Of a stretch of DNA of 64,000 nt, positions 46,396-58,045 are shown in pieces. The position numbers and the translations under genes are program-made. Source of the DNA: Takakia lepidozioides (Eukaryota; Streptophyta; Takakiopsida; Takakiales; Takakiaceae); the NCBI GenBank assembly GCA_030704615.1, contig CM060734.1, forward strand, positions 11,346,001-11,410,000. The letters are read 5' to 3'. Within the stretch, counting starts at the first letter, position 1; each line of letters opens with the position of its first letter. The notes under the pieces were generated by a model. It was not told the DNA's origin. It saw only the letters and a list, made by a program, of their open reading frames with translations, and made no database searches.

Positions 46396-46486
46396 GAGAG
46401 CCTACTCTCACTAATTACATAGATGGATTCTCTCTCCACTTATCTAGTCCTGAGACCATCTCTCTGCTTGAGATCTAAGCTGCCTA

Positions 46487-46494
46487 TGATACCA
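46487..46494 (-). other. Primer-binding site of the copia element
   Basis: TGGTATCA directly inside the 5' LTR, complementary to the 3' end of initiator tRNA-Met, the usual plant copia primer. Confidence 0.8.
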
Positions 46495-46761
46495 TATAGC
46501 AAATAGCAAAGAGAATTTATTAGACGGTGGAGCTCGCCTCCCAACCATAGAAGCCTTATGATCAAGAACAAGATGATCGGCTTCTCCCCTGAGCTCAAAG
46601 TTTACGCAGTGCAAGAGGCTCACCTCTTGAGATCTCAAACACACCTGTTTAGATCTATATATTCAAATCCAGAACCAAGAGTCTTAAATGTTCAGACCTC
46701 CTAGATGCTACTAACTAATAGTAACACCTAATCTGAGTATAGACTAACTACTTCTTCTACA
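46495..46761 (-). repeat. 5' LTR of the copia element
   Basis: Right copy, next to the TGGTATCA primer site. Confidence 0.9.
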
Positions 46762-46924
46762 CTCAACTTGTATATGATCCGTGAGGCATGAAATGAGGAA
46801 CGGTAGATAACACTGTGACCAGATCATTGCGTACTTCCCATTTGCACATAATTATATTGGTTCAAGAAACAGATTTTATCTTGCTGACCTGCAGGAATCT
46901 GGGCTCTAACATGGGAATGCGCAG

Positions 46925-49900
46925 GCAATTGGGATAGGAACAATGTTGGTGACGCCGATCCTGGGAAGCTTGTCAGATGACTATGGTCGAAAGCCGCTGC
47001 TCATGATCCCCTTCACTGCCGCCATTTTGCCTGCCGGTACGTTGAACCCACCTTTAACCTGAGAGCTTTTTTGAAATCTTCCTGTGCCCCAGTCCAGGGA
47101 GCGTTTCTCGCATCTAAACTTGAGATTGCATGAACGAATTCTAAGCGCAGAGCAACGTCTGCAAGTCCAGAGGTCTATCTACCCCATGGGGTTTAATTGT
47201 AACAGGTCTACCCTTCCTGACGATAGGGCTGCACTCTGCAAAAACTTAGGAACCTTGAGCCGTGATGTTCATTGGGTAAGGTCTGTTGATTTGATTCTTG
47301 CTGAGCTAAGCTGCGGAGACCAAGTTCATATACCAGAGGAAGCGTGGACCGAAGCATTTGTTGGTGCTAGTTGCTAAACTGCATAGTTTTGAATTCCCTT
47401 AGAACTACCTTGAGTCCTTCTTTGGTGTCTAGGCGTCGGTCCCTCGTTCGTTCTGCACAGCGGGGCGCTCCTAACATGGCAAGATGGTGACAGCGGTATT
47501 GGCATACAGCAGGGAAAGGGCGTTTGTGTACACCTACATAGTGTTGCGCACACTGGTGTCAGTGGTTAGTGAAGGCAGCACCACCTGCCTTGCTCTTGCT
47601 TATGTGGTATATGCTTCCTTTATCTCACACTGTGTCTTTCGAATGCACACTCATTATCCCTTTTGGTTAGATTGGTTATTGCACACACCTGTTTGAATTT
47701 GAATCCCTCGCAAGGGGCCAGAAAAAAGATGAAAAATGACACCCCAAGATCGTCCTCGAGCGGTGGGCTTACATCTACCGTGTATGGAAAAAGAGGCGTA
47801 CACAGTTCGTGATTTATGTCTGGGCTCAGCTAGTTTTACGTCCTGATCCATATACATTTGATCACCTCGTTGATGCAATTCGCAATAGTGCACAGATTTG
47901 CAGACTCGCAATATTTCCCTGGAAAGCAATCTCAACACTACAGTTAGCTGTTTGATGAAGATACATGTGCTCAATGTGTTTTGACTTAGGAATATATGTA
48001 TGTGCATCCGCAATTGAAACAGGCAGATACTGTCGAGGAGCAGCTGCGTGCCCCTGCTTTTGGATTCATGATGGGGTCTCTTTCAGCCGGCTTTGTTTTG
48101 GGAACCGTTTTGGCCCGTTGGCTATCAGAAGACCATGTCTTCAAAGTAAGTGCACATAACTCTCAAACAAGTTTCTCTAATCTACTTCCTTTGTCTGGCG
48201 TAAGTGAACAGGTTCGATATGAACCTGATATGAATTACCTCACAATTCATGTGACATGAAACTTTATGAACTGTTCATCAGTTCTTCTTCTTGAATCTGC
48301 CAGGCTTGACAAATTCTGCAGCCAGTGTTGCTAGATTCCAGAACTCTTCAGTTAAACACAGGTTTCAAGTGCTTATTGGCGTACTATGCATTTGAACTCA
48401 ATCCATTGTTCAACGTAGCTGTTGTCTCTCACTATTGTTTCAGGTTGCAGTGCTGCTGGCGGGCATAGCAGCATTGTACTTGAAGTGTTTTTTGGTGGAG
48501 ACAAACCCTCAGGTTGCTATTCTGGCTGGGCTTGGTAATAGTGAAGAGATAGTCCCGCCAAAGCAGGCGTGGCGGCTGATGCTGATGCGCAGCAGTTCGT
48601 CAATCCAGGAGACTGCACACCTTGTGCAGAGCAGGTACCCACATAGTGGCCTCACACATCCCTGTGCACTCCAAGCTGGCTATGGTATTCTTCTAGTCGG
48701 AAACTACTGGAAACAGAGATCATGAGTCTTGTGGTTTGTTGGGCGAGATGAATGTGTTGCTTTGAGTTTTTTTTCCTGCGAAATAGCCTACCTCGGTATA
48801 TGATTTGTGTATGATGCTCGTCGCAGAGGCGGACGACCAGGTTGACAGACTTGTCTCATGGTTGTTGTGTCACAAGTGACTCTTCTGTTTGGTGCATGAA
48901 TGGGTGGATGTGGCAGCAAGGTGCTGACACAGGTGACTTTGGTAGCTTTTATCTCAAGCCTGGGAGAAGCCGGTCTTCAGAGCTCCCTCTTGGTGAATTT
49001 CCTTGCTCCTCTCCACCTTGTCTGCCCTGCTAATTTGGCTTTTTCAGGCCAGGCAACCACACCACAACCTCTTTCTCTCTCTAGGTTGTGAGGACGCCTG
49101 GGGTCCTAACAACACGTCTGACAGAGTGTAGGGTCGGCTGTATGACTGATGAGGGTAGGGTGTGCATAGTAAGACAGTTATGCCCCATCATTCAAGAATT
49201 ATGAAAATAGGGTAACAGTTGTTCCTTCAACAAGGCCAACACACAGGCCCCATTGCAAGGTCAAGATACCACTGGCCATACTCAGAAGCTGAGATAATCA
49301 AGGTTCATTGCTCTGAGCACTTAACTTGAAAAGACAGGCATGGATGATGTGGTGTAGTATTATCTGAAGGCCACCTTCAACTTTGGTAAGGATCAGTTTG
49401 CAGATCTGCTGCTCATTGCTGGAGGAGCATCAGTCATTGCTCAGGTAGACACATGTCAAGAATGCACCCATTAATCCTCTTGCATGTCTCTGCCTGTTCC
49501 AAGGTTCTTTCCTTCAAAGCTGCACATCGACTTTTGTTCCCTCCTTTGTTACGGGATGGCATCAGAGATGTGTATAACGAGAGATTGAGTCTCTGAGATA
49601 GGATAATGGCATTGTATAGATGGTGCTGTTGCCTTTGCTGGTGCACTTGGTCGGGGAGCAAAAGGTCCTATGCCTTGGGTTGTTTGCCTCTGCCATATAC
49701 GTAAGCATCTGTCCTTCCTCGTTTCACTTCCATTCCATACCGATTCGTGGCTGAATCCAAAAAGAAACCAGCAAATTGTGTGGCTAAGAGTCAATCTACC
49801 TTTAGAAATTGACAAGGGATGATGATGCAGTGGCATTTGAAATAATAAAAATGTTTTCATGCGTGGCATCCAATGTAGGAGGAGAGAGATAAATCACCCA

Positions 49901-51065
49901 CTGTTTTGCTCTCTTACTTGCCTTCTATAATGTTTGTGCAGGCATTTCTATATGGCATTGCTTGGGCTCCCTGGGTACTGCTCTCCTCCCCCTTCTTATC
50001 TCCCTAGTTCTCTTTTCCTTCTCTTTTTCCGCTCAGTTTGAGCGCGGAGTCAATGCTATGGCAAACAACGTCTTATGAGTACATTCTTTTCCTTCTCTTT
50101 CTTTTTGTCAAATTTACACATCATATCCATTTTAGCCCCATTCACATTTCATTTGTTTGATAGATAGACCAATTTCTGGCCTCCACTGGTGTACTGCCAT
50201 GTACCGGAAGACAGAAACCACCAGCACCAGACTCTTCGCTAGTAAAAATTATACGTCCTGTGTACTTTGCAGATGACCACAGACTTGGAAGGTTCCTGGT
50301 TGTGTTCAATATTGAATGCTATCTATATATTTGCATATTTTTGGAGAAGCACTGCTGACTGGTGCTGCAATCCGGGGTTGACTTGCAGGTTCCATATGTG
50401 GCTGCTTTCACAGGCGTTATGTTTGTATTTGTTGCTCCCTGTGTAAGTTTCCAGCATCTCATGGCTGAATCAAGCAATTCTAACAAATGGGCAACTACTA
50501 CAATGTTCTCCAAGGGTCTGCAGATATCTAGCCTTACCTTCCCAGATGTTAATTGTGTAGCATGTGAATTTCAACATCCACAGGATATCTAAGACGTGCA
50601 TAGCTGAGACTCTGTTGTAATTTGATGACCTGCAGATGGGCAGCATGGTCTCAAAATCAGCATTGCCAGAAGAACAGGTACATTCAACTCTTGTCACTTA
50701 CATGCTAGATCCCCTTCCTCTAAAACGTTCACTGCTCCTTCACTGCTCATATTGGATCTGTCAAGTCATATGTTTGTCCTTTAGTCTCTCTGGGAGAACT
50801 TCAATGACTGGATAACATATAGCTCCGCTTGTTATAAGCCCATTAACAGGTATGACTTTTTCTCAATCCCGTCCATTTACTCAAGATGTGAATAGCATGA
50901 CTTTTCTAGTCATAGGGACAGCCTGTACACAAAAACTGATGCTTGAATGTGATGGATGCAGCGGTATTCTTGTCAAAAAAGGCACCCTTTTATTGTCCAG
51001 GTTTCAGCCTCATTTGTGTTGCAGTTGCCATGGTAATTTACCTGCCCTACTATCCTTCCAAATGA
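46925..51065 (+). CDS. Major facilitator superfamily transporter, HIAT1/At4g36790-like (5' end missing)
   Basis: Exons by frame and splice sites: 46925-47036, 47484-47606, 48023-48145, 48444-48634, 48917-48992, 49358-49444, 49620-49700, 49942-49974, 50389-50442, 50636-50677, then a poorly resolved piece ending at 50849, and 50962-51065 with TGA. Motifs: LGSLSDDYGRKPLLMI (MFS motif A between helices 2 and 3), FVYTYIVLRT, GFMMGSLSAGFVLGTVLAR, EAGLQSSLL joined to YYLKATFNFGKDQFADLLL, GLFASAIYAFLYGIAWAPW, VPYVAAFTGVMFVF and KKAPFYCPGFSLICVAVAM. These follow plant tetracycline-transporter-like MFS proteins, predicted 12-helix membrane carriers of unknown substrate. Exons for helices 1-2 are not seen. 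The phase between the first two exons and the GKAQG segment before the last exon do not resolve cleanly, so the copy may be damaged. Confidence 0.82.
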
Positions 51066-51473
51066 AAAATAGACAGATGCAGGTACATGCATGTGTTTGA
51101 TTGAAGAAGTTTGCATTGTCTCTGGTCTGAGACGTCTGAAGTGGGCCAAGTGAGCATCAGTAGTGTGGAGTATCGATGAGTCAATATCTAACCTGGCGTT
51201 TGAAAATTCACAAAAAATCGGTAGGACCTCTTTTCCTGGATTCGGAACTGCAAATCAACTCCCTCTTGTTGTATATTAGTAGATGGCCTGATTGTGTTGA
51301 TGGGGGCAGATGGTGGCATTCTCTCTGGGCTTCATGTTACCGCCCATGGGCCCTCCGCTTTCAAGCTTCAAGCCCAGCCACTACGTGCAAGTGGTGCCCA
51401 CAGAAGAAAAAAACGAGCACGCATACAGTTGCTCATAAAGCGTACCATAAGACACGCCTTTCTCAAGAGTAAA

Positions 51474-51585
51474 ATGGCCTTGTCCAGTGCAGTTGTGGCT
51501 TTGGAAGCATCAAGATCCGCGAGCTCAGAAAACCACACTAGTAAATTACTATGTGTCATTCACTTCAGCCGAATGAAGCATCGAG
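51474..51585 (+). CDS. Putative transit-peptide exon of transaldolase
   Basis: ATG at 51474, 37 codons plus one base, then GTACTG donor at 51586. The odd base joins the two bases at 53522 to make a Val codon. Low in acidic residues at the start and rich in Ser/Ala. An in-frame upstream ATG near 51300 would add about 58 basic residues. No homology supports it directly. Confidence 0.42.
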
Positions 51586-54500
51586 GTACTGTCACACCTT
51601 GCGGAATACAAATTGAAATATATCTCAAACAGCTCTCTTGCCTCAAGATTTTTATTGGGGAATATATGATGACTATGTCAACATGGAACTCTCTCTCTCT
51701 CTCTCTCGCAAATGGAATACTTTCTGCGCCCCATTTAGCGAAGCACCTTATTTTACCTATTTGGGGATCACCCTTGCAATTCGCCAACTTTTATCTTCAG
51801 TGATCCCACTACTGTGGAAATGTTGTGAGAGAGAGAGACAGAGACAGAGAACATACCAGGGTTTGAACAGATGGCTGCAATTCCAGACACTATCCTCTGC
51901 ATACACGCCGATCCTTTCATTTCCATAGCATGTCCTGAAAGAAGGATAGCCGGTGTCGTGGGAGGAGTCACCTTCCTCCTCTTTCTTCTCTTTGGAAAGC
52001 AAGAGTCACGCCGGTGCATAGAACCCATTGTCCATCCATCAAACCCAGAAATATACTGCATCATGCTAACCCTCACAAACGTTAACTGCATATGTAGACA
52101 TGGCCAAGACCCGTATTCTTGAGCCGCTACACTGGGTCAACACCTGCGTGTAGATGCGTGCCTACTTTGGCTGCATCTGTTGAGGTGCCAGGAAATACAC
52201 TTGTTTAGAAAACATGGCTTCATCCTTCGAAGATCATCTCCACTTGTCACTCACACCAAGAGTGTGGGAAAGATGTGATTGGCATTTGGCGGGCAATTCG
52301 ATGTTGCGATCTCATACTAAGGTTTTTTCAAGAGTAGAGTCCTTCTTGTATCATCTCTCTTCAATTCTTTCTCTCGCAGACTCTCTCTCACAGTTGCTCA
52401 AACTTTCTGTCTCTGTAAAGGTGTCTGCATTGTGTCATGGCGATGGCGGCATTCTGTTGGGCGCCCACCAATGGGCTTGGGTCGGCACTTCAGTCCTCGT
52501 GCTTGGGTACTACACACTCGAAGGTAATCACAAATTGCGCGATGGGACTTTATGTGTGCATTCACTTCTCACTAGTCTTAATAGTCTGCACCCATCCCGT
52601 TTGTCATCGCTGATTCTGAAGTGACCCGTGTGTGAGGCAATACGTGTTTTGAACGGAAACTATGGGCTTTAAGAAGGTATACGTCGAGATCGGGTATGGA
52701 TGGTGTGTTCCAGATAGAGTATTATGCCTCTTGGTGGGGGTGTAAAGCCCAAGTGAAGGCGTGCATGGTTGCATTTGAGCGGTCTGTTTCTTTGATCTGG
52801 CACCTTGGTAAGTGGATATGATGTAACTTGGTGCTTGGCCAACATGACTCTTCCTAACTCCTCATTCCAAGTCATTTGGCCATCTGCCTTTCAGAGAATC
52901 TTGTTATAGCTATCAATGTGTAAATTGGGACAGCTGTGACTGAGTAGTGTAGAGCAGATTGAGAATAGAAGAGCTGATTGTCAATACAGCAGCAGAGAGT
53001 GAAAGAGTGATGGAGACTTTAAAAGTGTATCGACCTGTCGGTCCTGAAGTCATTGAGATGCATGTGAGGTGGGAGTGCAGGCCCGCATTTCTCATTCAAT
53101 TAGAACCACACTTGGAGGAAGATGGAAAGGACAAACAGGTTGTGGCACTCTGAGTGTTTGCAATTTGCATGTGCGGGCAGGCATTAGCACGGGTATGTCT
53201 GTGACCACTGTTGAGATTTGAATTGAATAAAATCATATACAAACTTTGCAGCAGCTGTTTTAGCTCTAGACCTGTTTTTCTGCCTGCAGTGATGCCCAAC
53301 TGGTGCCTCTAAATGCATCTGTGGTGCTTATCTCCGCAGTAGTGGGACCCATTTGTGGAGTACACATGTTCTGGAATATTACAGGGACTGTGCTTTTGCT
53401 TTTTTTAGGAAAAGTTGGATGTCTGTTTGATTTTGAGGTCTTGGCAGGAGGGTCTGAGAGTGTGGCTAATGACCTCTGTGATTGAAGTCTTACCAAGGGT
53501 GTTTTTGATGTGTATGTCTAGTGGAAGGCACTGAACTGGATGGTATCTCGAATTACAGTGAAGTTGTGCCCGACACCGTCATCTTTGATGATTTTGAACG
53601 GTAAGTGAATTGGTTATATCTTCTATTGTAAAGTCTGATTTGGTGAAGAGCATAGCTGCCAGAATCGCAGGTCCTTATGTTGACGGACCTGGTATTCCAC
53701 ACTGATATATATACATCAGGTCATTCCCCAATATGATGAAAGGCTGAGAGAGTGGAAACGACTGCCTATGTAGGACTCACTTGGCAGCACTCCAGGTTGA
53801 TGCATACATCTGGGTTAGGATTCTGCAGCATTACCCAATACTTGCTATGTGGTCAGGTTCCCGCCGACAGCAGCCACTGTGAGCTCTTCGCTGCTCCTTG
53901 GCATCACTAGCCTTCCGAAAGCCAGATATAATGTAAGAGACTGCCCACCTGCAGACATCTATGTAGTCTCCCAGCTGTGGTCTGAACTACTAAGCGAATA
54001 GATTAAATCATGTCCTTTTCTTAAACAGCTCTCTATTTCTGGACTGCAAAAGAGTCAAACCACAGGGAGTATGCATGATCACAGTGCTGCATGCTATTCA
54101 TGGCGTGCCGTATCCTGTCCTCTACCCTTAAGACTTGGCCTAAATTTTTAAATTGTTGATTTTGAGTTCCATTATGTTTGTGTCCATTGAGTGGACTGCA
54201 GTGGCAGTTGCTGAAAGAAAGCGAGCCACAATTGCTGCTCACAATCTGAGCACTGTATAATTATGGTCAGTTTGAAGTGTTGTCAAGAGCTCTGGTGTCT
54301 TGGTTGACTCAGGCTGTGTGGTATTTTTGACTTACAGAGTGTAATTGACAGCGCATTGGCATATGGCCAATGCTACTTGGAGCAGAACAGTGGGGGCCGC
54401 CTTTCGTGCTTTCTGAACAAGGTTCTCTGAAACTGCTATTGATGATCTACTGAATGCCTAAGAAAGTTTGAAGTTTCTGTGGAACCCAAGTTGAGCCGTA

Positions 54501-57465
54501 TTTGTTTGCTCTCATATGTTTATTCTGGATGCATGGACATGGTTGCTGGAGGACAGGCATTGGTAAATGTGGGAGCTGAATTGGTGAAGTTGGTACCGGG
54601 CAGGGTTTCCACTGAGGTGGATGCTCGATTGGCCTATGACACTGCAGGCATTATCAAGGAGGCAAGTCCAATTGCCTACAACTTATCCAGGACTAGCAGT
54701 ATCATACACTGTCAAACCCTGCAGAGAACCCATCCTTGAATGAGGTTGCTTACAGAAGAGTTGATATAACCAGTGGTGACAACAGCTACAGCCGACTTGT
54801 ATGGCAGTAAAATGACAAGAGCAGAACCAGTACAGCATAAAGTATCAGAGGCAAAGAAATAACAAGTTGTGGATATACTCATAAGACGTTGTTTGCCGTA
54901 GCCTTGTGGCCATTGACCCTGCGCCTAGTTTGAGCGGAACACAAAGGGACAGAAACTACCTTTGTCAGGGACTGACGCCGGTAGTATGACTTACCTTGGA
55001 ACAGACAATTGCTCCAAATTTTCCAGATATCCTCAAATCCCTTCACACAAGCATCAATCTGCTGTGTGTGACAAATTGTGGATATAGTACTTTAGGTTGG
55101 CATTGTAGGTGGTACTAGAAAGTTTGAATAGGTGGAGACTGTGACAATGACTGTTGTATAGTTCTTTAAGTCTTAGTAGCCCAGCACGAAAAACACATTA
55201 TGTCTATGACCATGGAGTCTAATTATCAATGGACACCAATGGGCTTGTGAGGATGGCAGGTGCATGAGCTGCTGAGACTGTATGATGAGGTGGAGGTCAG
55301 TCGAGACCGCTTGCTGTTCAAAATTCCCTCCACCTGGCAGGTATCCCTATGCCCTGCTGCAGTGTAAGGCACCCAGTGAAAGTCCTTCACCTTGTGCATG
55401 TCCGTGAGCTGGTTTATAGAAGCAGATTTATTGTGTTCCAGCTCTACTTTGGGCTATAGTGACGTTACAGGAACCAAGTGGTGCTTGAGAATGAAAACTC
55501 TAGATGGTTCGTCCCCAGAAAGTGTTGTCGCTAAAATCTCTGGCTTGCTAATTATCGCAGTGTAGATGCAGGGAATTGAAGCTGCAAGGCAGCTGGAGGC
55601 CGAGGGCATCCAAACACATGTTACCCTAGTTTACAGGTTGCTCCTCCTATTTCATGTGTGATTGTGTTGCTTGTAGGAAGAACCTTATATCAGTGATTAC
55701 AGCAAGAGAAAATTAACTTTTTGTCACAAGAACAAGCAGATTCTCTTGTTGCACCCAGGTGGTCTAAGAGTAAGTTCACTAGAAACATTTTCCAAGGCAG
55801 CTTTCCAGCCCACCACTGCAAGTCCATGGTATGAGAGCATAGCTTGTTGTAATTCTCTGTTAATGGACATCATTATGCAGCTTCCCTCAAGCTTCTGCGG
55901 CAGCACAAGCTGGTGCATCAGTAATTCAGATTTTTGTGGGGCGAGTTCGGGTAAGTGCTATCCTGATGCAGCTGCTGTTTACTGGGGTTGTTATATGTCT
56001 GGTGTGGTTCACATCGTTATGCCACATTAAATACACAATCCTCCTTGAATGAATCAGGCTATGCATAGTGGTGCGAGTGGTTTTTCGAAAATGCAAGGCC
56101 TTATGGTGGTATTGATGGATCCAACAGGACTGGGCACGCAACCATTCCGGTGACAAGGATGTTGAGGCAGCCCTGCAAAAGGGCGAGGATCCTGGTATTG
56201 CCTTAGTAAGTTCCTTTCACTCCATGTTTTCTGGCGGTGATTGCAAAGATACTCAACAGCATTGCAAATATGAACAACATTAGAAGCAAGTCAAATGCAA
56301 GAACCAAGCTGTGTCTCTGTACTGCATTGGGTGACAGCATTCTACTTTCAACACTTTGTGTCATGTTTGGGAGTTTAAAGGCATCTACGTGAGGTAAAAT
56401 TGTAACTTTGTAGGCTTCACTCATTTTGGTAGTACTAAATACAAAGTAACGGACAAGATACGACAGTAACAAAGAAGAAAACGAGAAAAAGAAACACGAT
56501 AGTTTTTCAATATTCAAAATTTTGCCGTTGTCATATTGCACATATGCTGGGTTCTGTAACTCTGATGCAGGCAAACACTTTTCCACTGTCTCTTTCAGAA
56601 GTATGTAGAAATACCAATCACATAAGCATAAACTGAACTCAGCAAAGAACTCTCTGGGGGTTTGCCTCAAAGATCATGGAATTTGGCTGGGGGTTGTTCC
56701 TTGACCTGCAGGCAGCCAAGGCATACAACTACATTCATAAGTATGGGCACAAGTCGAAACTTATGGCTGCGGCTCTGCGCAACAAGCAAGATGTGTTCAG
56801 CCTGCTAGGGTAATCTCGCTAAGCTGCTGACTCACACCTCAAGGGATCTTCTGACTGTGCTTTTCACTGTTTGACCGTCTTACGAAGCACAATTGTAAGA
56901 GTAGCCTAGTACTGGATGCTTTGAGGTTACCCGTTGCTGCTGGTAATACGTTCTTCTATTTTGAGAAAGACATAACTTGCTGACTTACATAATAAGGGGT
57001 GTGGGGATTTCCCAAGAACAGGCTCGACTATCTAGTGGTACCTGTCAAGGTGCTACAATCACTGAAGGAGTCAAAGGCTGTCTTGGAGGATAAGTACGCA
57101 TTTGCAAAGCGCCTAACAGCATCTGCAGCAGAAGCTGCTCAGTTCACTACTGAAGAGGTAGAATCTGTATGCTCACTGTCTGCAATGATATTTCTGAATA
57201 CACTGAATTCCTGTCCATGATTGCTCCCCTTCAGTGTGTTTTGAAAGTGCTACAACATTAAGGCATTGTTTGTGGCCTACAATTCAAAGAACTTGGTGTG
57301 GACTTCACATGTGTGCAGCTAGTGAAGTGGGATCAAACCAGTTTTGGAGCAGCTCTTACTCCCTCTGCAGAAGAGCTCTTGGCAAGTGGCCTTGAGGGAT
57401 ATATCACCAACACCAAGCGTGTGGAAGAGCACTTTTCCAAAATCTGGCCCCCTCCAAATGTGTAG
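51474..57465 (+). CDS. Transaldolase, plastid type (At1g12230-like)
   Basis: Exons: putative first exon 51474-51585, then 53522-53600, 53857-53932, 54338-54421, 54557-54661, 55260-55340, 55572-55636, 55881-55950, 56128-56205, 56712-56809, 57022-57157 and 57319-57465 (TAG). All phases agree. Transaldolase moves a dihydroxyacetone unit between sugar phosphates in the pentose phosphate pathway through a Schiff-base lysine. Motifs: [20 protein letters not shown] (substrate Asp), [34 protein letters not shown] (LLFKIP carries the catalytic Lys), [38 protein letters not shown] and the C-terminal [11 protein letters not shown]. The first exon ([17 protein letters not shown]) is Ser/Ala-rich like a plastid transit peptide and ends in the right phase, but a 1.9-kb intron makes it tentative. 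The intron after 54661 begins with GC. Confidence 0.93.
51693..51708. repeat. (CT)n microsatellite
   Basis: CT run of about eight units inside the first transaldolase intron; a GA-rich run follows at about 51827-51850. Confidence 0.8.
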
Positions 57466-58045
57466 CAAAGCACTTGGGACCTGTGATGAACAGTAGTGCT
57501 GTTGGTTTACATCCAATCAGAGCAGTCAAATATGTTGCACTAGTACAAAAATAGAGAAAAGATGATTCGGTATTGATGTTGGATGGGTTTTGTTCAGTAT
57601 TGTACCTGTGGAGAAATAGCTGGTCAATGGGTGTTGGAAGACTGTCACCATTGTGAACTAACTATATTTACAGATGATACCATCCTATAAAATCTTCCAT
57701 TTGATAGTGTGATGTCTTTCCAGAGGGTTAAGCTTGCATTCCTACTCCTACTTCATTCCCTGCAGAAGTAAGCTTGAACTTCTGCAGAAGTTGCTAGTTG
57801 TTTCACAGTCAAGTGAACAAAGCCAATGATGATACTGAATTATTGGTAAGGGATTTAGCCGACCACTGCAAACATCAAGAGTAATCCTATATTTTATTAA
57901 ATCCTCTTGCAATGCATTCTTCAGTCAACAAATACCAAAAAGCAACCAAATCTAAAATCACAGTACATCACAGCTCTATGAGTTTCTAAATCTCAACGAA
58001 CCTAAAAGAGCACTGTGTTACAGTTAAAGTGGCGGACTTAACCTG
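57466..58045. other. Intergenic region between convergent genes
   Basis: Holds the 3' ends of transaldolase (+) and ADA2 (-). About 580 bases of AT-rich DNA, no further gene seen. Confidence 0.6.

Larger units (their letters stand above)
42053..46761 (-). mobile_element. Nearly complete Ty1-copia retrotransposon
   Basis: LTRs 42053-42319 and 46495-46761 have the same length (267 bases) and differ at only a handful of sites. Read on the minus strand, LTRs begin TGTAGAAGAAG; a TGGTATCA primer site lies next to the 5' LTR (right) and a purine tract CTAAGTGGGAG (42320-42335) next to the 3' LTR (left). Flanks CTCCA (42048-42052) and CTCAA (46762-46766) look like a target duplication with one change. 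The element lies directly upstream of the first recognisable exon of the MFS gene, in opposite orientation. Confidence 0.92.

Noticed and set aside
49355-49357. In-frame TAG in the MFS gene
   Set aside because: It is the last three bases of an intron (acceptor TAG); joining 48992 to 49358 gives the conserved LQSSLL-YYLKA sequence with correct phase.
51294-52624. Frames with GADGGILSGLHV (51.3 kb) and [12 protein letters not shown] (52.4 kb) as paralogous exons
   Set aside because: Similarity covers only about eight residues, splice phases do not join them to transaldolase or the MFS gene, and no known family fits.
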